Positions 8,630-17,337 of a stretch of DNA of 64,000 nt are shown here, one piece after another (within the stretch, counting starts at the first letter, position 1; each line of letters opens with the position of its first letter). Location: NCBI RefSeq assembly GCF_019457945.1, contig NZ_JAHZSU010000001.1, forward strand, positions 830,898-894,897, in the 5' to 3' direction. The notes beneath the pieces are model-generated. The model worked only from the letters and a program-made list of their open reading frames with translations. It searched no databases and was not told the DNA's origin. This DNA comes from Ornithinimicrobium laminariae. Its GTDB lineage: Bacteria > Actinomycetota > Actinomycetes > Actinomycetales > Dermatophilaceae. A program made the position numbers and the translations under genes.

Positions 8630-9718
8630 CTAATTCAGTGCCCGGGCGCATTCGTGAATGGCCGCGTAGGTGTGCGAGATCAGGGTTGTGTCTCGCGGAT
8701 GTGGCCAGGATGAAAGTTTGAGTGCGACAACCCCTGAGTTGCCGTCCATCACCATCATCTGACCGTGAATACCCAAGCAGAGCAGTTCTCGTCCGCCTTG
8801 TTTGGGCACCCAAAACTGGTTGCGATACGAGCCATCTTTGTCCAGCACTTCGCTGTCAATCGACTCATCGGGGTGTCCTTCGCGCAGATCCTTCACAAAG
8901 AACGGCGACACGATGCTGGTGTCTCCTACCGACCCCGAGTCCAAAATCATTTGCCCAAACCGAGCGATGTCACGCGGACGCAGCGCCAGCCCACCCGCAT
9001 GCGCCGGGTGCCCCTCATGGTCAGTTTCAAAATAGCCATCGGCCTCGATCCCTAATGGCTCCAGCACCTTCTCGGTCAGCATCTGAGTCATCGACATACC
9101 GGCGGCACGCTCAAGCACCCAACCCAGTGCGGTGGTGTCGAGAGAGCGATAACTCAACGGCCCTTCGTGCAGGCCAACGCGTTCGCAACCAGCGACCATC
9201 GCATACAGATTGGGGTATGGCGCGTGTTCAGACCGCAGGCGACTCGACTCCATCCGGGCTAGCTCACCGTTCGGGTCGCCGTCTTCGCGGTAGTCGCCGC
9301 CGGTACGCATATCGAGGAGATCGCGGACCGTCACATTGGCGTAGCCGCCGTAGGCCAACTCGGGCACATAGTTGCTGGCGAGCGCTTCGGGATCGAGTTG
9401 GTCGGCTTCCATCAACACGCCAGCAACGGTGCCGATAATCGACTTCGTGATGGAGAGCATGCCGTGCGCCCGGTATTCGTGCTCCGGCGAGGAGTACCAC
9501 TCATACACGAGCTTGCCCTTGTGCAGGATGACCACGGCATCGGTCCACGAATCCCGCAGAAAGTGCTCAAAGATCGTGGGCTGCTGGTCAACGCCGGCCA
9601 CAACGACTCCGGAAAGATCGACTGGAGCGTGCGTGATTTCACGGACGGGGCCGTCGCCGCGCCACACCGGAATGGGCGTGGGGTTGTGGCCGCCAGAATA
9701 GTGCGGAAACTCATTCAT
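8630..9718 (-). CDS. Serine hydrolase, 6-aminohexanoate-dimer hydrolase (NylB) type, second copy
   Basis: 362 residues from ATG 9718, which overlaps the stop of the upstream hydrolase (ATGA). Motifs: SITK nucleophile box (HGMLSITKSIIG), YRSLDTTALGWVLERAAG, and HGQMMVMDGNSG near the C terminus. It shares the whole architecture with the protein at 4915-6186, including GVVALKLSSWPHP versus GVKLSSWPLP near the end, so the two are paralogues on opposite strands around the ATP-grasp and nucleosidase genes. No signal peptide. Confidence 0.85.
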   Translation of the reverse strand: MNEFPHYSGGHNPTPIPVWRGDGPVREITHAPVDLSGVVVAGVDQQPTIFEHFLRDSWTDAVVILHKGKLVYEWYSSPEHEYRAHGMLSITKSIIGTVAGVLMEADQLDPEALASNYVPELAYGGYANVTVRDLLDMRTGGDYREDGDPNGELARMESSRLRSEHAPYPNLYAMVAGCERVGLHEGPLSYRSLDTTALGWVLERAAGMSMTQMLTEKVLEPLGIEADGYFETDHEGHPAHAGGLALRPRDIARFGQMILDSGSVGDTSIVSPFFVKDLREGHPDESIDSEVLDKDGSYRNQFWVPKQGGRELLCLGIHGQMMVMDGNSGVVALKLSSWPHPRDTTLISHTYAAIHECARALN

Positions 9719-10623
9719 GCGCGAGCAGCACGACCCAACCACGACAGCGCCGCGTGGGCATGGCTCAGCACTGAAAGGTGCCCGGCTTCGGGCTCTTCCC
9801 AGAGAGTCACGATGGGCAATCTATCTGACAGCCAACGACTATGGACAGACGGCACCATCGCATCGGCCCCGCCGTGAAAGAGGAGCACCGGCGCAGTTAT
9901 CGCGGCCGGGTCGAAGCCCCACTCATTCACAAATGCCAGGTCGTCATCGATCAAGCCACCTGGGCCATGCTCTAAACCAGGGCCCACCACGCTCTTCAGC
10001 CAGGCCCAGTCACCTCGAAGGGCCGCAAGGTCGGCGTCAATGAAGCCGATGTCGTGCGCTGACGGCTCTGGCTCACCGGGCTGCATGGCTGCCACCTCGT
10101 GAGCCTCCTTAACCTCCAGTCCGGCAATCGCCGCCTGCAACGACGCCACGCCCCACGGCGCCATGCCGCCAAAGAACTGCTCCCCCATGCTCAGGTATGG
10201 CGCCACGCCAGCTCCGACGACAACCGCCACGACCCGCTCGGGAGCCGTGGCCGCGACGGCTAGTGCGTGCGGCCCACCGCCGGAATGGCCCATCACGGCG
10301 AATCGATCAACACCGAGGTGATCGGCGATCGCCAACACATCACCGGCACCATCGATAACCCGACGCCCAATGTGTCTGGTGGATCCGCCATACCCCGGCC
10401 TGTCATAGGAGACCCAAATCAAACCTTCTGCCAGCGCCAGGTCCAGCATCGGCGCAGGTGGCCAACCAACATTCGGGCTTCCGTGATGCCAAAACACCGG
10501 GAGCAGCGCGTAGGGGTCACGCCCCTCGGGCAAAGCCAGATAGAAGTGCAGATTGCGGCCGTCAGGCAATGACAGGTCTTGCTCGACGATGCTGAAGCCG
10601 GGACTTTGCGGTGGGCTAACCAT
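9715..10623 (-). CDS. Alpha/beta hydrolase
   Basis: 302 residues from ATG 10623, which overlaps the upstream PLP-enzyme stop by 8 bases; longer in-frame starts run inside that gene. Standard fold: PVFWHHGSPNVGW (oxyanion strand), nucleophile elbow VMGHSGGGPHAL (Ser), acid region VLLFHGGADAMVP (Asp), and His in EEPEAGHLSVL. Substrate unknown. Overlap at both ends makes it the middle of a translationally coupled three-gene set. Confidence 0.85.
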   Translation of the reverse strand: MVSPPQSPGFSIVEQDLSLPDGRNLHFYLALPEGRDPYALLPVFWHHGSPNVGWPPAPMLDLALAEGLIWVSYDRPGYGGSTRHIGRRVIDGAGDVLAIADHLGVDRFAVMGHSGGGPHALAVAATAPERVVAVVVGAGVAPYLSMGEQFFGGMAPWGVASLQAAIAGLEVKEAHEVAAMQPGEPEPSAHDIGFIDADLAALRGDWAWLKSVVGPGLEHGPGGLIDDDLAFVNEWGFDPAAITAPVLLFHGGADAMVPSVHSRWLSDRLPIVTLWEEPEAGHLSVLSHAHAALSWLGRAARA

Positions 10624-11731
10624 TGCGGCCCCTTGCCGCGACAACCCAACGATCCAGGACAATCCAAACGTCTTCTTCGCGGCGAACGATGACCAATTCA
10701 TCGGCAAGGTTAACCGTGACGCAGACGTGATTAGGGGCCACCCGGACCACAACGCCGAGGCCAGGACTCGCCATACCCTCGGGAAATTGAACCGTTGCGT
10801 GATGCTCAGACAAAGCAGTGATCCGTGCCTGTGGGTGCTCGGGCAGTCGACCACCTCCGCTCACCCACGGTTGGCGGTCGGCCCCGAGGACTTTGCTGCC
10901 AGCATCCACGATGACGGTGTTTCCTCGTTTGCTGACGACGGTGGCATGTGCTGTGAGTGCCACATCGGCAAAGCTGACGGTGCCTAACTCGACCTGTTGC
11001 GCGTCGTTGAAGACATAAACTCCGGGCCGGATCTCGGTGAGCGCGTTGCTGTCGGCGCTGGCGAACGTCGGTGTCGATCCGCCTGAAATGACCCAAACTT
11101 CGTGGCCCGATGCGCGCAGCGCCACCGATGCGGTCTTCAGCGCGGCGGCCTCTTGCCTCGCCGTCTCGGCACGATCTTGGGTGTAGCCGTGGCCAGGAAA
11201 GGTGAAAACGCCAGCCACCGGCAGACCCGCGGCCTGAGCTGCGTCAGCAACAACACCGGCCTGGTCGGGCCAGATGCCACTGCGGTGGTGGCCGCTATCG
11301 ACTTCCACCACGGCGTGCAGATTCACGCCTTGCAGAGCCTGTCCCCACCGGGTCGCTGATTCAACGGAGTCAATGCCCATGCTCAGCTGTACCCGGCCAG
11401 CCAGTTCACGGATCCGAGCAACCCGCCGCGGCGTCGGCCACAAGGGGTAGGCCAGGAAAATGTCATCTACCCCCGCGTCAGCAAAAACCTCTGCCTCGCC
11501 AATGGTGGCTAGCGTGAGCCCGACTGCGCCAGCAGTCATCTGCATGGCAGCGATCTGCGCCACTTTGTGCGTCTTGCCGTGCGGACGCAGCACTAGACCA
11601 CGCTCCGCTGCAGATCGCGCGATGCGGTCGATATTGCGCTGAAGGACATCCAGTTCTACAGCGAGGAAGGGTGTGTCTGGCGGTTCTTCTGTGGCACCAA
11701 TGCTGGCTGCTGCGGCTTCGTCAGGTGACAC
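10616..11731 (-). CDS. Fold-type III PLP enzyme, D-threonine aldolase/D-serine dehydratase-like
   Basis: 371 residues. The PLP lysine lies in LRPHGKTHK, the hallmark of the alanine-racemase-like N-terminal barrel in the D-threonine aldolase/D-serine dehydratase family. The C-terminal metal site appears as PNHVCVTVN (His-x-Cys). The GTG start at 11731 is 30 bases after a 30-codon ORF on the same strand. The family acts on D-amino acids (aldol cleavage or dehydration). Its company with an ATP-grasp ligase and two amidase-like hydrolases suggests metabolism of a D-amino-acid amide or peptide; this is inference. Confidence 0.8.
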   Translation of the reverse strand: MSPDEAAAASIGATEEPPDTPFLAVELDVLQRNIDRIARSAAERGLVLRPHGKTHKVAQIAAMQMTAGAVGLTLATIGEAEVFADAGVDDIFLAYPLWPTPRRVARIRELAGRVQLSMGIDSVESATRWGQALQGVNLHAVVEVDSGHHRSGIWPDQAGVVADAAQAAGLPVAGVFTFPGHGYTQDRAETARQEAAALKTASVALRASGHEVWVISGGSTPTFASADSNALTEIRPGVYVFNDAQQVELGTVSFADVALTAHATVVSKRGNTVIVDAGSKVLGADRQPWVSGGGRLPEHPQARITALSEHHATVQFPEGMASPGLGVVVRVAPNHVCVTVNLADELVIVRREEDVWIVLDRWVVAARGRNG

Positions 11732-11761
11732 GTCGGCGGTGCCCAGCAGCCCTAGATCAGA

Positions 11762-11854
11762 TCAGCTAGCGACGAGGATAAGCGCAAAGACCAGGCCAAA
11801 ACCCAGCACCACAGCCATCACGAATCCACCAGCAATCTTGCCCAAAGCACCCAC
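11762..11854 (-). CDS. 30-residue single-span membrane protein
   Basis: Short ORF starting GTG 11854 with GAGGG 6 bases upstream. Sequence is MGALGKIAGGF followed by a hydrophobic run (VMAVVLGFGLVFALILV) ending AS. One membrane span with a small positive N terminus. It lies 30 bases before the PLP enzyme start and could be the first gene of that operon. It is too short for a family assignment. Confidence 0.5.
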   Translation of the reverse strand: MGALGKIAGGFVMAVVLGFGLVFALILVAS

Positions 11855-11950
11855 AAAACACCCTCACTTGGCCCGAATATGTCCCCATCAGGCTACAAGG
11901 GAACGGCTATCTCTGGGACCGTGTGCGCTGCGCCACCAGGAATAGCAACA

Positions 11951-11978
11951 GCGGGGCACCGATTCCTCGGTGCCCCGC
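11951..11978 (-). terminator. Intrinsic terminator after yceI-type gene
   Basis: GCGGGGCACCGA-TTCC-TCGGTGCCCCGC, a perfect 12-bp stem with a 4-base loop, 32 bases after the stop of the minus-strand YceI gene. The T-tract on the minus side is poor (TGTTGCTATT). Confidence 0.65.
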
Positions 11979-12009
11979 TTCAACAGGGGGAGCTGCTAGG
12001 TAGTGCTGT

Positions 12010-12558
12010 TCAGGCGTTCTTGATAGCCGAGATCTCGATCTCCACGGTGATCTTGTCGGAAACCAAGACACCACCGGTCTCGAGCGCGGCATTGAACATC
12101 ATGCCGAAGTCGGACCGGCGAATGCTGGTGCTGCCTTCGAAGCCAACCCGCTCGTTGCCGTAGGGGTCGGTGGCCGAGCCTGCGTATTCGAAGTCGATGA
12201 CGACGGGCTTGACGACGTCCTTGACCTTCAAGTCGCCGGCAACGCGCAGCGTCTCGTCATCGACGGCCGTGACCTCGGTCGACGTGAAGGTCATCGTCGG
12301 GTATGCCTCGGCGTCGAAGAAGTCACCAGTGCGCAGGTGGCCGTCACGGTCGGCGTTGCGGGTGTCGATGCTGGCAACCTGGATCGTCACGGCGATCTCG
12401 GTGTTGGTCAAACCGGCTTCGGTGCTGACCGAGCCCTCAAAGTCATTGAACGACCCGCGGACCTTGGTGACCATTGCGTGGCGAGCCACCAGACCCATGC
12501 GGCTGTGCTGCGGGTCGATGGTCAAGGTGCCAGCCAGGTCGTTTAGTGCGGTGCTCAT
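12010..12558 (-). CDS. YceI-family lipid-binding-like protein
   Basis: 182 residues, the usual length. Begins with the typical LTIDPQHSRMGLVARHAMVTKVRGSF and has the FTSTEVTAVDDETLRVAGDL and FEYAGSATDPYGNERVGFEG strands of the YceI beta-barrel, which binds isoprenoid lipids in known members. No signal peptide, as is usual for actinobacterial copies. It is divergent from the MarR-type gene at 12659, with an inverted repeat between them, so control by that regulator is likely. Confidence 0.9.
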   Translation of the reverse strand: MSTALNDLAGTLTIDPQHSRMGLVARHAMVTKVRGSFNDFEGSVSTEAGLTNTEIAVTIQVASIDTRNADRDGHLRTGDFFDAEAYPTMTFTSTEVTAVDDETLRVAGDLKVKDVVKPVVIDFEYAGSATDPYGNERVGFEGSTSIRRSDFGMMFNAALETGGVLVSDKITVEIEISAIKNA

Positions 12559-12600
12559 TGAAACTCACTTTCACGCTATTCATGGATCAGGTTTGTTGAT

Positions 12601-12620
12601 GCGTCAATCACATTAGACGC
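12601..12620. promoter_or_regulatory. Inverted repeat in the yceI-marR divergent region
   Basis: GCGTC-N10-GACGC at 12601-12620, centred about 50 bases from each start codon. The spacing and place fit a MarR-family operator; binding is not shown. Confidence 0.4.
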
Positions 12621-12646
12621 GTTCCGTGTGACGTGTCAACTACCGT

Positions 12647-12658
12647 TAGAATGGAGCC
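12647..12658 (+). promoter_or_regulatory. Leaderless promoter: TAGAAT-N6 before ATG 12659
   Basis: TAGAAT (12647-12652), six bases, then the ATG of the MarR gene. Confidence 0.55.
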
Positions 12659-13135
12659 ATGTCTACCCGTGAAAACCCCTGGCTAGATGAGCACCAGCAG
12701 CGCGTCTGGCGCCAGTGGCTGCTCGCTCATGACCGCCTCAACGCCGCGCTCAGTCAGCAACTGAGCCTCAACAGCGATCTATCGCTGCCAGACTTTGGTG
12801 TCTTGGTTGCCCTTAGCGAGGCCGCGGGGCACCGCCTGCGTAGCGCGGAGTTGGCTACGACCCTCGGTTGGGAGCGCAGCCGGCTCTCGCATCACCTGGG
12901 TCGAATGGAAAAGCGTGGCCTCATCTTGCGGGAGCAGTCGCCCTCAGATGGGCGGGGAGCCTACGCGGTGATCACCGACGAAGGGATGCGCCAGATCGTT
13001 GAGGTCGCACCTGGGCACGCCAACACCGTCAAGGAACTCATGTTCATGCCCCTGAGCCCCGAGGACCTTGACACGCTCGATCGCCTGACTAGTGGAGTCC
13101 TAGCCCGCGTAGCCGAGGTGTCAGACGAGGCCTAG
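12659..13135 (+). CDS. MarR-family transcriptional regulator
   Basis: 158 residues. Winged helix: LRSAELATTLGWERSRLSHHLGRMEKRGLILREQSPSDGRG, with the DGRG wing turn typical of MarR. Flanking helices form the dimer. It is divergent from yceI and convergent with an MFS exporter, a frequent arrangement in which the regulator controls one or both neighbours. Transcription probably starts at the ATG. Confidence 0.9.
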   Translation: MSTRENPWLDEHQQRVWRQWLLAHDRLNAALSQQLSLNSDLSLPDFGVLVALSEAAGHRLRSAELATTLGWERSRLSHHLGRMEKRGLILREQSPSDGRGAYAVITDEGMRQIVEVAPGHANTVKELMFMPLSPEDLDTLDRLTSGVLARVAEVSDEA

Positions 13136-13149
13136 AGCCTCGATGTGCC

Positions 13150-14346
13150 TCAGTTGACCTCTCGAGTCTTCTTGACATCGCGGGCGGCAAGCCATGGCAG
13201 GAGAGCCAACAAACTGATAACCCCAGTCGTGGCAAAGGCCGCGCCAAACCCCAGAGCATCTGCGATCAGGCCGATCAAGATGGGCCCCAGGATTGCTCCG
13301 CCGTCCTGGGCCATCTGAAAAGTGGCGAGCGTGCTGCCACCGCTGCGGTGCGACCCCACAACATCAGCCACGGTAGCTTGCTGCGCCGGGTTTACCAGGC
13401 CAGCACCTACACCGCTGATGATCGAAAGGGCTAGCAACTGCCACAGCTCAGTGCTGAAGCCGATCAGCCCGAGACTGAGACCCGTGATGACGAGGCCAAC
13501 CAGGATGAGCGGCCGTCGCCCGACGCTGTCCGTCATCTTCCCCGAAGCCTGCAGGGTGAGAGCGGTGCCGGCAGCAGCCACCGCGAGCGCCACTCCCGCA
13601 GCCCAGGTGGCCTCGTAGACCACATAGGCAAACTGCGGCAGGATCGCCACCCGTACACCAAAGTTCGACCAACCGTTAGCAAACGCTGAGAACAGCACTG
13701 CACGGTATGCCGGAACGCGCCAAGCTTGCGACAACTTCAGTGGCGGGACTTGATGGCTTGAGACCCCGGGCCGCAATGTTGAACCCCGCAACCGCGATGC
13801 GACCGATGCGGCAGCGATGATCAGCGCCACCGAGTAAGCCACGAAGGGGACGCGCAGGCCTAGCGAACCCAGCACACCACCGACGACGGGGCCGACCATG
13901 CCGCCGATTAAAAAAGCGCTCGCATAGGCGGACGAAACCCGGCCGCGCATGTGCGGTGGAGCGAGCCTGACGAGCAAGGCCATCGCCGACACAGTGAACA
14001 TCGTTGACCCGATACCGCCAAGCCCCCGAAAGACCAGGAGTTGCCAATAGCTCTGGGCGAACGCGGTGGCCAGTGACGAAGCGGAAACAATGACGAGGCC
14101 AGCTAGATAGATTGGCCGCTCGCCCAGCTTTGAGACCAGCGCTCCGCCCGCCGGGGCGAAGACCAACCGGAAGAACGCGAAGGCCGACACCACGACCGAG
14201 GCCGCCGCGACCCCTACATCGAAACTGCGCGCATACGCGGGCAGGACGGGCGAGACCAGACCAAAACCAATAGCGATCACGAACGCCGCTGCGACCAACA
14301 CCCGGATCTCTCCCGGGATCGGTTGCGACCGACGAGCTGTGCGCAT
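13150..14346 (-). CDS. Major facilitator superfamily exporter
   Basis: 398 residues with about 12 membrane spans. First helix VLVAAAFVIAIGFGLVSPVLPAY, then the A-like loop GGALVSKLGERPIYLAG between TM2 and TM3, and a second-half copy SGKMTDSVGRRPLILVG. This resembles drug/H+ antiporters of the DHA1 type. ATG 14346 has GAGGA 7 bases upstream. The substrate cannot be told from sequence. Confidence 0.85.
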   Translation of the reverse strand: MRTARRSQPIPGEIRVLVAAAFVIAIGFGLVSPVLPAYARSFDVGVAAASVVVSAFAFFRLVFAPAGGALVSKLGERPIYLAGLVIVSASSLATAFAQSYWQLLVFRGLGGIGSTMFTVSAMALLVRLAPPHMRGRVSSAYASAFLIGGMVGPVVGGVLGSLGLRVPFVAYSVALIIAAASVASRLRGSTLRPGVSSHQVPPLKLSQAWRVPAYRAVLFSAFANGWSNFGVRVAILPQFAYVVYEATWAAGVALAVAAAGTALTLQASGKMTDSVGRRPLILVGLVITGLSLGLIGFSTELWQLLALSIISGVGAGLVNPAQQATVADVVGSHRSGGSTLATFQMAQDGGAILGPILIGLIADALGFGAAFATTGVISLLALLPWLAARDVKKTREVN

Positions 14347-15098
14347 AGTGATTCCTCAAGCGGTGATGGCGAGAAAGGGTTGGCATTGGTGCCTGCCAGA
14401 CTCTAACGCCCAACAGGTTGACCGAACCTCGCGGCTCTAGAGATGAGAGACACTTTGAGCAGGGATGAGCCACATTCTTGCCCCCACTGCGGTCACATGT
14501 TGAGCATGTTCACCCAGCCTGTGCCGAGCAAAGGCGAACGCCTGGCAGCTTGAGTCGCGAGCGTCGATGCCTCGTGGTGGCTCCCCATTGGCCTCATCAA
14601 CGCAATCACGGTTTGGGGCATCATCGACCTGCTGTACCGCGGCCTTGAGCCCTACCCATGTTGCCGCTGACCATCCTGGCCACAACGCTGGGGTCTATCG
14701 CCGCGCTGCGGGGCCTACTCAAATGGCGCTCGGCCCAACGCGACCGCGCTCGAGACCACGAGACCTACATGGTGGCCAGTCACAACGAGCAGGAACTAGA
14801 AACCAGATGACTCGGCTCCGTCAACCTTGAACAGATGAAAAATGATTCATGAAGACTGATTCACACTCTTCATTTCTTTGTAGGACAGCCGAAAAGCCCC
14901 TGGTCACGCTGTCGCACTACGGGATTGAAGCCAAGACTCGCTTCGGGGCGAAGCGGAAGAGGTGTCGTTTCATGGGATTCGCTGGGCTAAAAATGGTTGG
15001 ACCTTTACCTTTTGCTGACCTAACATGGAGAAACACAACCGCTTACATGCCGAACCGTGAGAACTTTCTTGGCGTGTCCTGCCTGATTGCGAGACTGC
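14347..15098. other. Gene-poor 750-bp stretch
   Basis: Apart from the broken membrane-protein remnant at 14554-14810, no frame here shows a recognisable protein. Around 14835-14880 the sequence is A+T-rich, with two TGATTCA copies about 20 bases apart. Confidence 0.5.
14554..14810 (+). pseudogene. Frameshifted small membrane protein remnant
   Basis: From 14575 one frame reads WWLPIGLINAITVWGIIDLL, then YRGLEPY: a convincing membrane span, open only back to a TGA at 14551 and without a start codon. It stops at 14670. A second frame begins at ATG 14658 and gives 50 residues: MLPLTILATTLGSIAALRGL, then a charged tail ending at 14810. Together they look like one two-span protein broken by a frameshift and 5' decay. 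Family not recognised. Confidence 0.35.
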
Positions 15099-15821
15099 AT
15101 GAGCTCCATCCAGCAACCCACCAGACGAACGATCGCCCACGGCCTGGCTTGGTCGGTCCCCGTCGTGACGATCGCCGGCACTGCTCCTGCCATCGCCGCC
15201 TCCACGCGAAAAGACCCGGGCATCAACGGCTGGGTGCTGAACACCCGGACCAGTCTCGGCAGCTGCCAGCACTCGCTGCGAGTTAACTCCAGCCCGACGA
15301 CCACCATCACCACCCCAGACAGTGCACCCTTCGGCCTCTACGTCTATGACGTGCACCCGGAAAACACCTTCAGCAACATCAGGCTGGTGTACTGGATCAT
15401 TGGAAACCAAACGGCCACCTGGGCCCCCGGCACGAATCACTCGTCCTGCTGGAGCAGCCCCGTTCGAGGCACACCAACGATGCAGCCCGACAGTCTTCTC
15501 TACACGCCCTACACCTTCACGTATACCTGCCCACTCCTGGCGTCGCAGATTTCTCCCCCTGACTCCGACGGAGTGGCCCGGCTCAAACTTGGTCGCTTCG
15601 ACACCACAGCCACCTTCACCCAGCCGACCAGCCTCTGCAATGACGTGACCTACTGGACTCAGCGCTTCATCACCATTGACGAGGATGGCAGTGGCCCGGC
15701 CGCCCCGGAGGTTCGGACTTTCCAGCGCCGCAACGGGACCCGAGGCACCTACACAGCCGGGGCCCTGCGGTCTGCAGCTCGCCAAGGTGCGAATAGCGAC
15801 AGCCAGTCTGACCTGTCCTAA
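15099..15821 (+). CDS. Tat-exported protein of unknown function
   Basis: 240 residues from ATG 15099. The signal sequence has twin arginines (QPTRRTIAHGLAW), then a hydrophobic stretch (SVPVVTIAGTAPAIA) and an AxA-type cleavage site before AS. The mature part has at least five cysteines, which may form disulfides, many Thr/Ser/Pro residues and beta-like segments (FGLYVYDVHPENTF, IRLVYWIIGN). It ends in a polar tail. RR-x-x-x-x-x-AWSVPVV is a recurrent actinobacterial Tat leader. No enzymatic motif is seen; a secreted surface protein is the most one can say. Confidence 0.65.
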   Translation: MSSIQQPTRRTIAHGLAWSVPVVTIAGTAPAIAASTRKDPGINGWVLNTRTSLGSCQHSLRVNSSPTTTITTPDSAPFGLYVYDVHPENTFSNIRLVYWIIGNQTATWAPGTNHSSCWSSPVRGTPTMQPDSLLYTPYTFTYTCPLLASQISPPDSDGVARLKLGRFDTTATFTQPTSLCNDVTYWTQRFITIDEDGSGPAAPEVRTFQRRNGTRGTYTAGALRSAARQGANSDSQSDLS

Positions 15822-15996
15822 CAGGAGACTGCAGGCATCCGGCTCTGCGAGTCGGGCCAACAAGAGGGTGAACTCCGTTTCACCGTAGGCGAAGTCGGGA
15901 ACTCTCGACCCTTCGCCTCATGCCTACGGCTGACGTAGCATGACTCCCACTTGGCCCGACCGCAGCGACGCCGCTGCCTAATCAAGGAGCTGCCCC

Positions 15997-16590
15997 ATGG
16001 CCACCAGAGGCTTCCAAGGACGACCCAGGACTGAGTCCGCGGCCGTTCCCCCCGGGCAGTACGTCACCGACGACTTCCCCGTGCTCACCGCCGGCCCCAC
16101 CGAGTACATCGATGAGGCCGACTGGAAGATGACAATCACCGACGGCACGACTTCCAAGACGTATGACTGGCAGTCACTGCATGCGCTCGGCACCGTTGAC
16201 CTGGTGACGGACTTCCACTGCGTCACGCACTGGACCAAGCTCGGCTCCACATGGACCGGCGTGCCCGTCGCCAAAGTGTTCGAAGACGCTGGCGTCGAAG
16301 AGTTCGAGCACGCCCTCGTTAAGAGCTACGGCGGCTACACGACTAACCTGCCCACCGAAGACCTCCTTGAGCATGACGCCATGATCGCTGTCGCGTTTGA
16401 GGGTGACGACCTCACCCCCGCCCACGGTGGGCCGGTACGCCTCTTCGTTCCCCACCTGTACCTGTGGAAGAGCGCCAAGTGGCTGAGCGAAATCCGATTC
16501 ACAGATGACGAGGAGCCTGGCTTCTGGGAGCGCGCCGGCTACCACAACTACGGCGACCCGTGGCGTGAACAGCGCTACTACAGCGACTAG
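15997..16590 (+). CDS. Sulfite-oxidase-like molybdopterin oxidoreductase
   Basis: 197 residues. Molybdopterin-binding core: VTDFHCVTHWTKLGSTWTG, with the molybdenum-ligating Cys, and VRLFVPHLYLWKSAKWLSEI later. It is the short, cytosolic form lacking heme and dimerisation domains. AAGGAG lies before ATG 15997. The reductase gene begins 3 bases after its stop, so the pair probably forms an electron-transfer couple; the physiological substrate is unknown. Confidence 0.85.
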   Translation: MATRGFQGRPRTESAAVPPGQYVTDDFPVLTAGPTEYIDEADWKMTITDGTTSKTYDWQSLHALGTVDLVTDFHCVTHWTKLGSTWTGVPVAKVFEDAGVEEFEHALVKSYGGYTTNLPTEDLLEHDAMIAVAFEGDDLTPAHGGPVRLFVPHLYLWKSAKWLSEIRFTDDEEPGFWERAGYHNYGDPWREQRYYSD

Positions 16591-16593
16591 GCG

Positions 16594-17301
16594 ATGACTA
16601 CACCTCCCACTCCCCCCGGCAAGCTCGGCTGGCGCCGGGCCAAAGTTCGCGAGAATAAGGACGAAACGGGCTCTGCGCATACCGTCTTCCTGGACGACGA
16701 GCACTGGCAGGCGCACGAGGCTGGCCAGCACATCGATGTCCGGCTGACGGCACCCGATGGCTATCAAGCGAGTCGCAGTTATTCACTGTCGTCAGGCCCA
16801 GGCGAGGGCCCGGCCATCACAGTGGAACGCGTCGATGACGGCGAAGTCTCGCCGTACCTGGTTGATGCCCTTGAGCCAAGCGATGAGATCGAGATTCGCG
16901 GCCCCATCGGCGGCTATTTCGTGTGGCGCCCAGACATGGGCCCGACGCTGCTCATTGGCGGCGGCTCCGGCATCGCTCCGCTGCGGGCCATCTGGCAAGC
17001 ACGCACCGACGCAGCCCCGATGGGCGTCATCTACTCATCTCAAACTGCGCAGCGCGTCATCTTTGCTGAAGAACTGACCCAGGCCAGAGACATGTATGTG
17101 CGCGTCCACCTGACCCGCGAAGAGCACGCTGACTACCGTCACGGCCGAGTCGGCGTATCCGACCTCAGCGAAGCCATTGAGGCAGTCAAACCTCAGTTGA
17201 TCTATGTATGCGGACCAACCGCATTCGTCGAATCGGTCTCTCAAAACTTGGTTGGGATGGGCATCGACCCACGGGCTTTGCGCACCGAGCGATTCGGCTA
17301 A
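16594..17301 (+). CDS. FAD/NAD(P)-binding ferredoxin-reductase-type oxidoreductase
   Basis: 235 residues. FAD motif RSYSLSS (RxYS), NAD(P) loop IGGGSGIAPLRAIW, and C-terminal YVCGPTAFVESV with the conserved Cys-Gly-Pro. There is no 2Fe-2S domain, so electrons pass directly or through a separate carrier. It begins 3 bases after the molybdopterin oxidoreductase and is probably its redox partner. Confidence 0.85.
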   Translation: MTTPPTPPGKLGWRRAKVRENKDETGSAHTVFLDDEHWQAHEAGQHIDVRLTAPDGYQASRSYSLSSGPGEGPAITVERVDDGEVSPYLVDALEPSDEIEIRGPIGGYFVWRPDMGPTLLIGGGSGIAPLRAIWQARTDAAPMGVIYSSQTAQRVIFAEELTQARDMYVRVHLTREEHADYRHGRVGVSDLSEAIEAVKPQLIYVCGPTAFVESVSQNLVGMGIDPRALRTERFG

Positions 17302-17337
17302 TTCTCATCTCGCATTGCGATGACACCAGGAGAGCCC

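Noticed and set aside
14849..15286. 145-codon plus-strand frame before the Tat-exported protein
   Set aside because: It overlaps the real Tat gene in another frame and has no domain or start signal.
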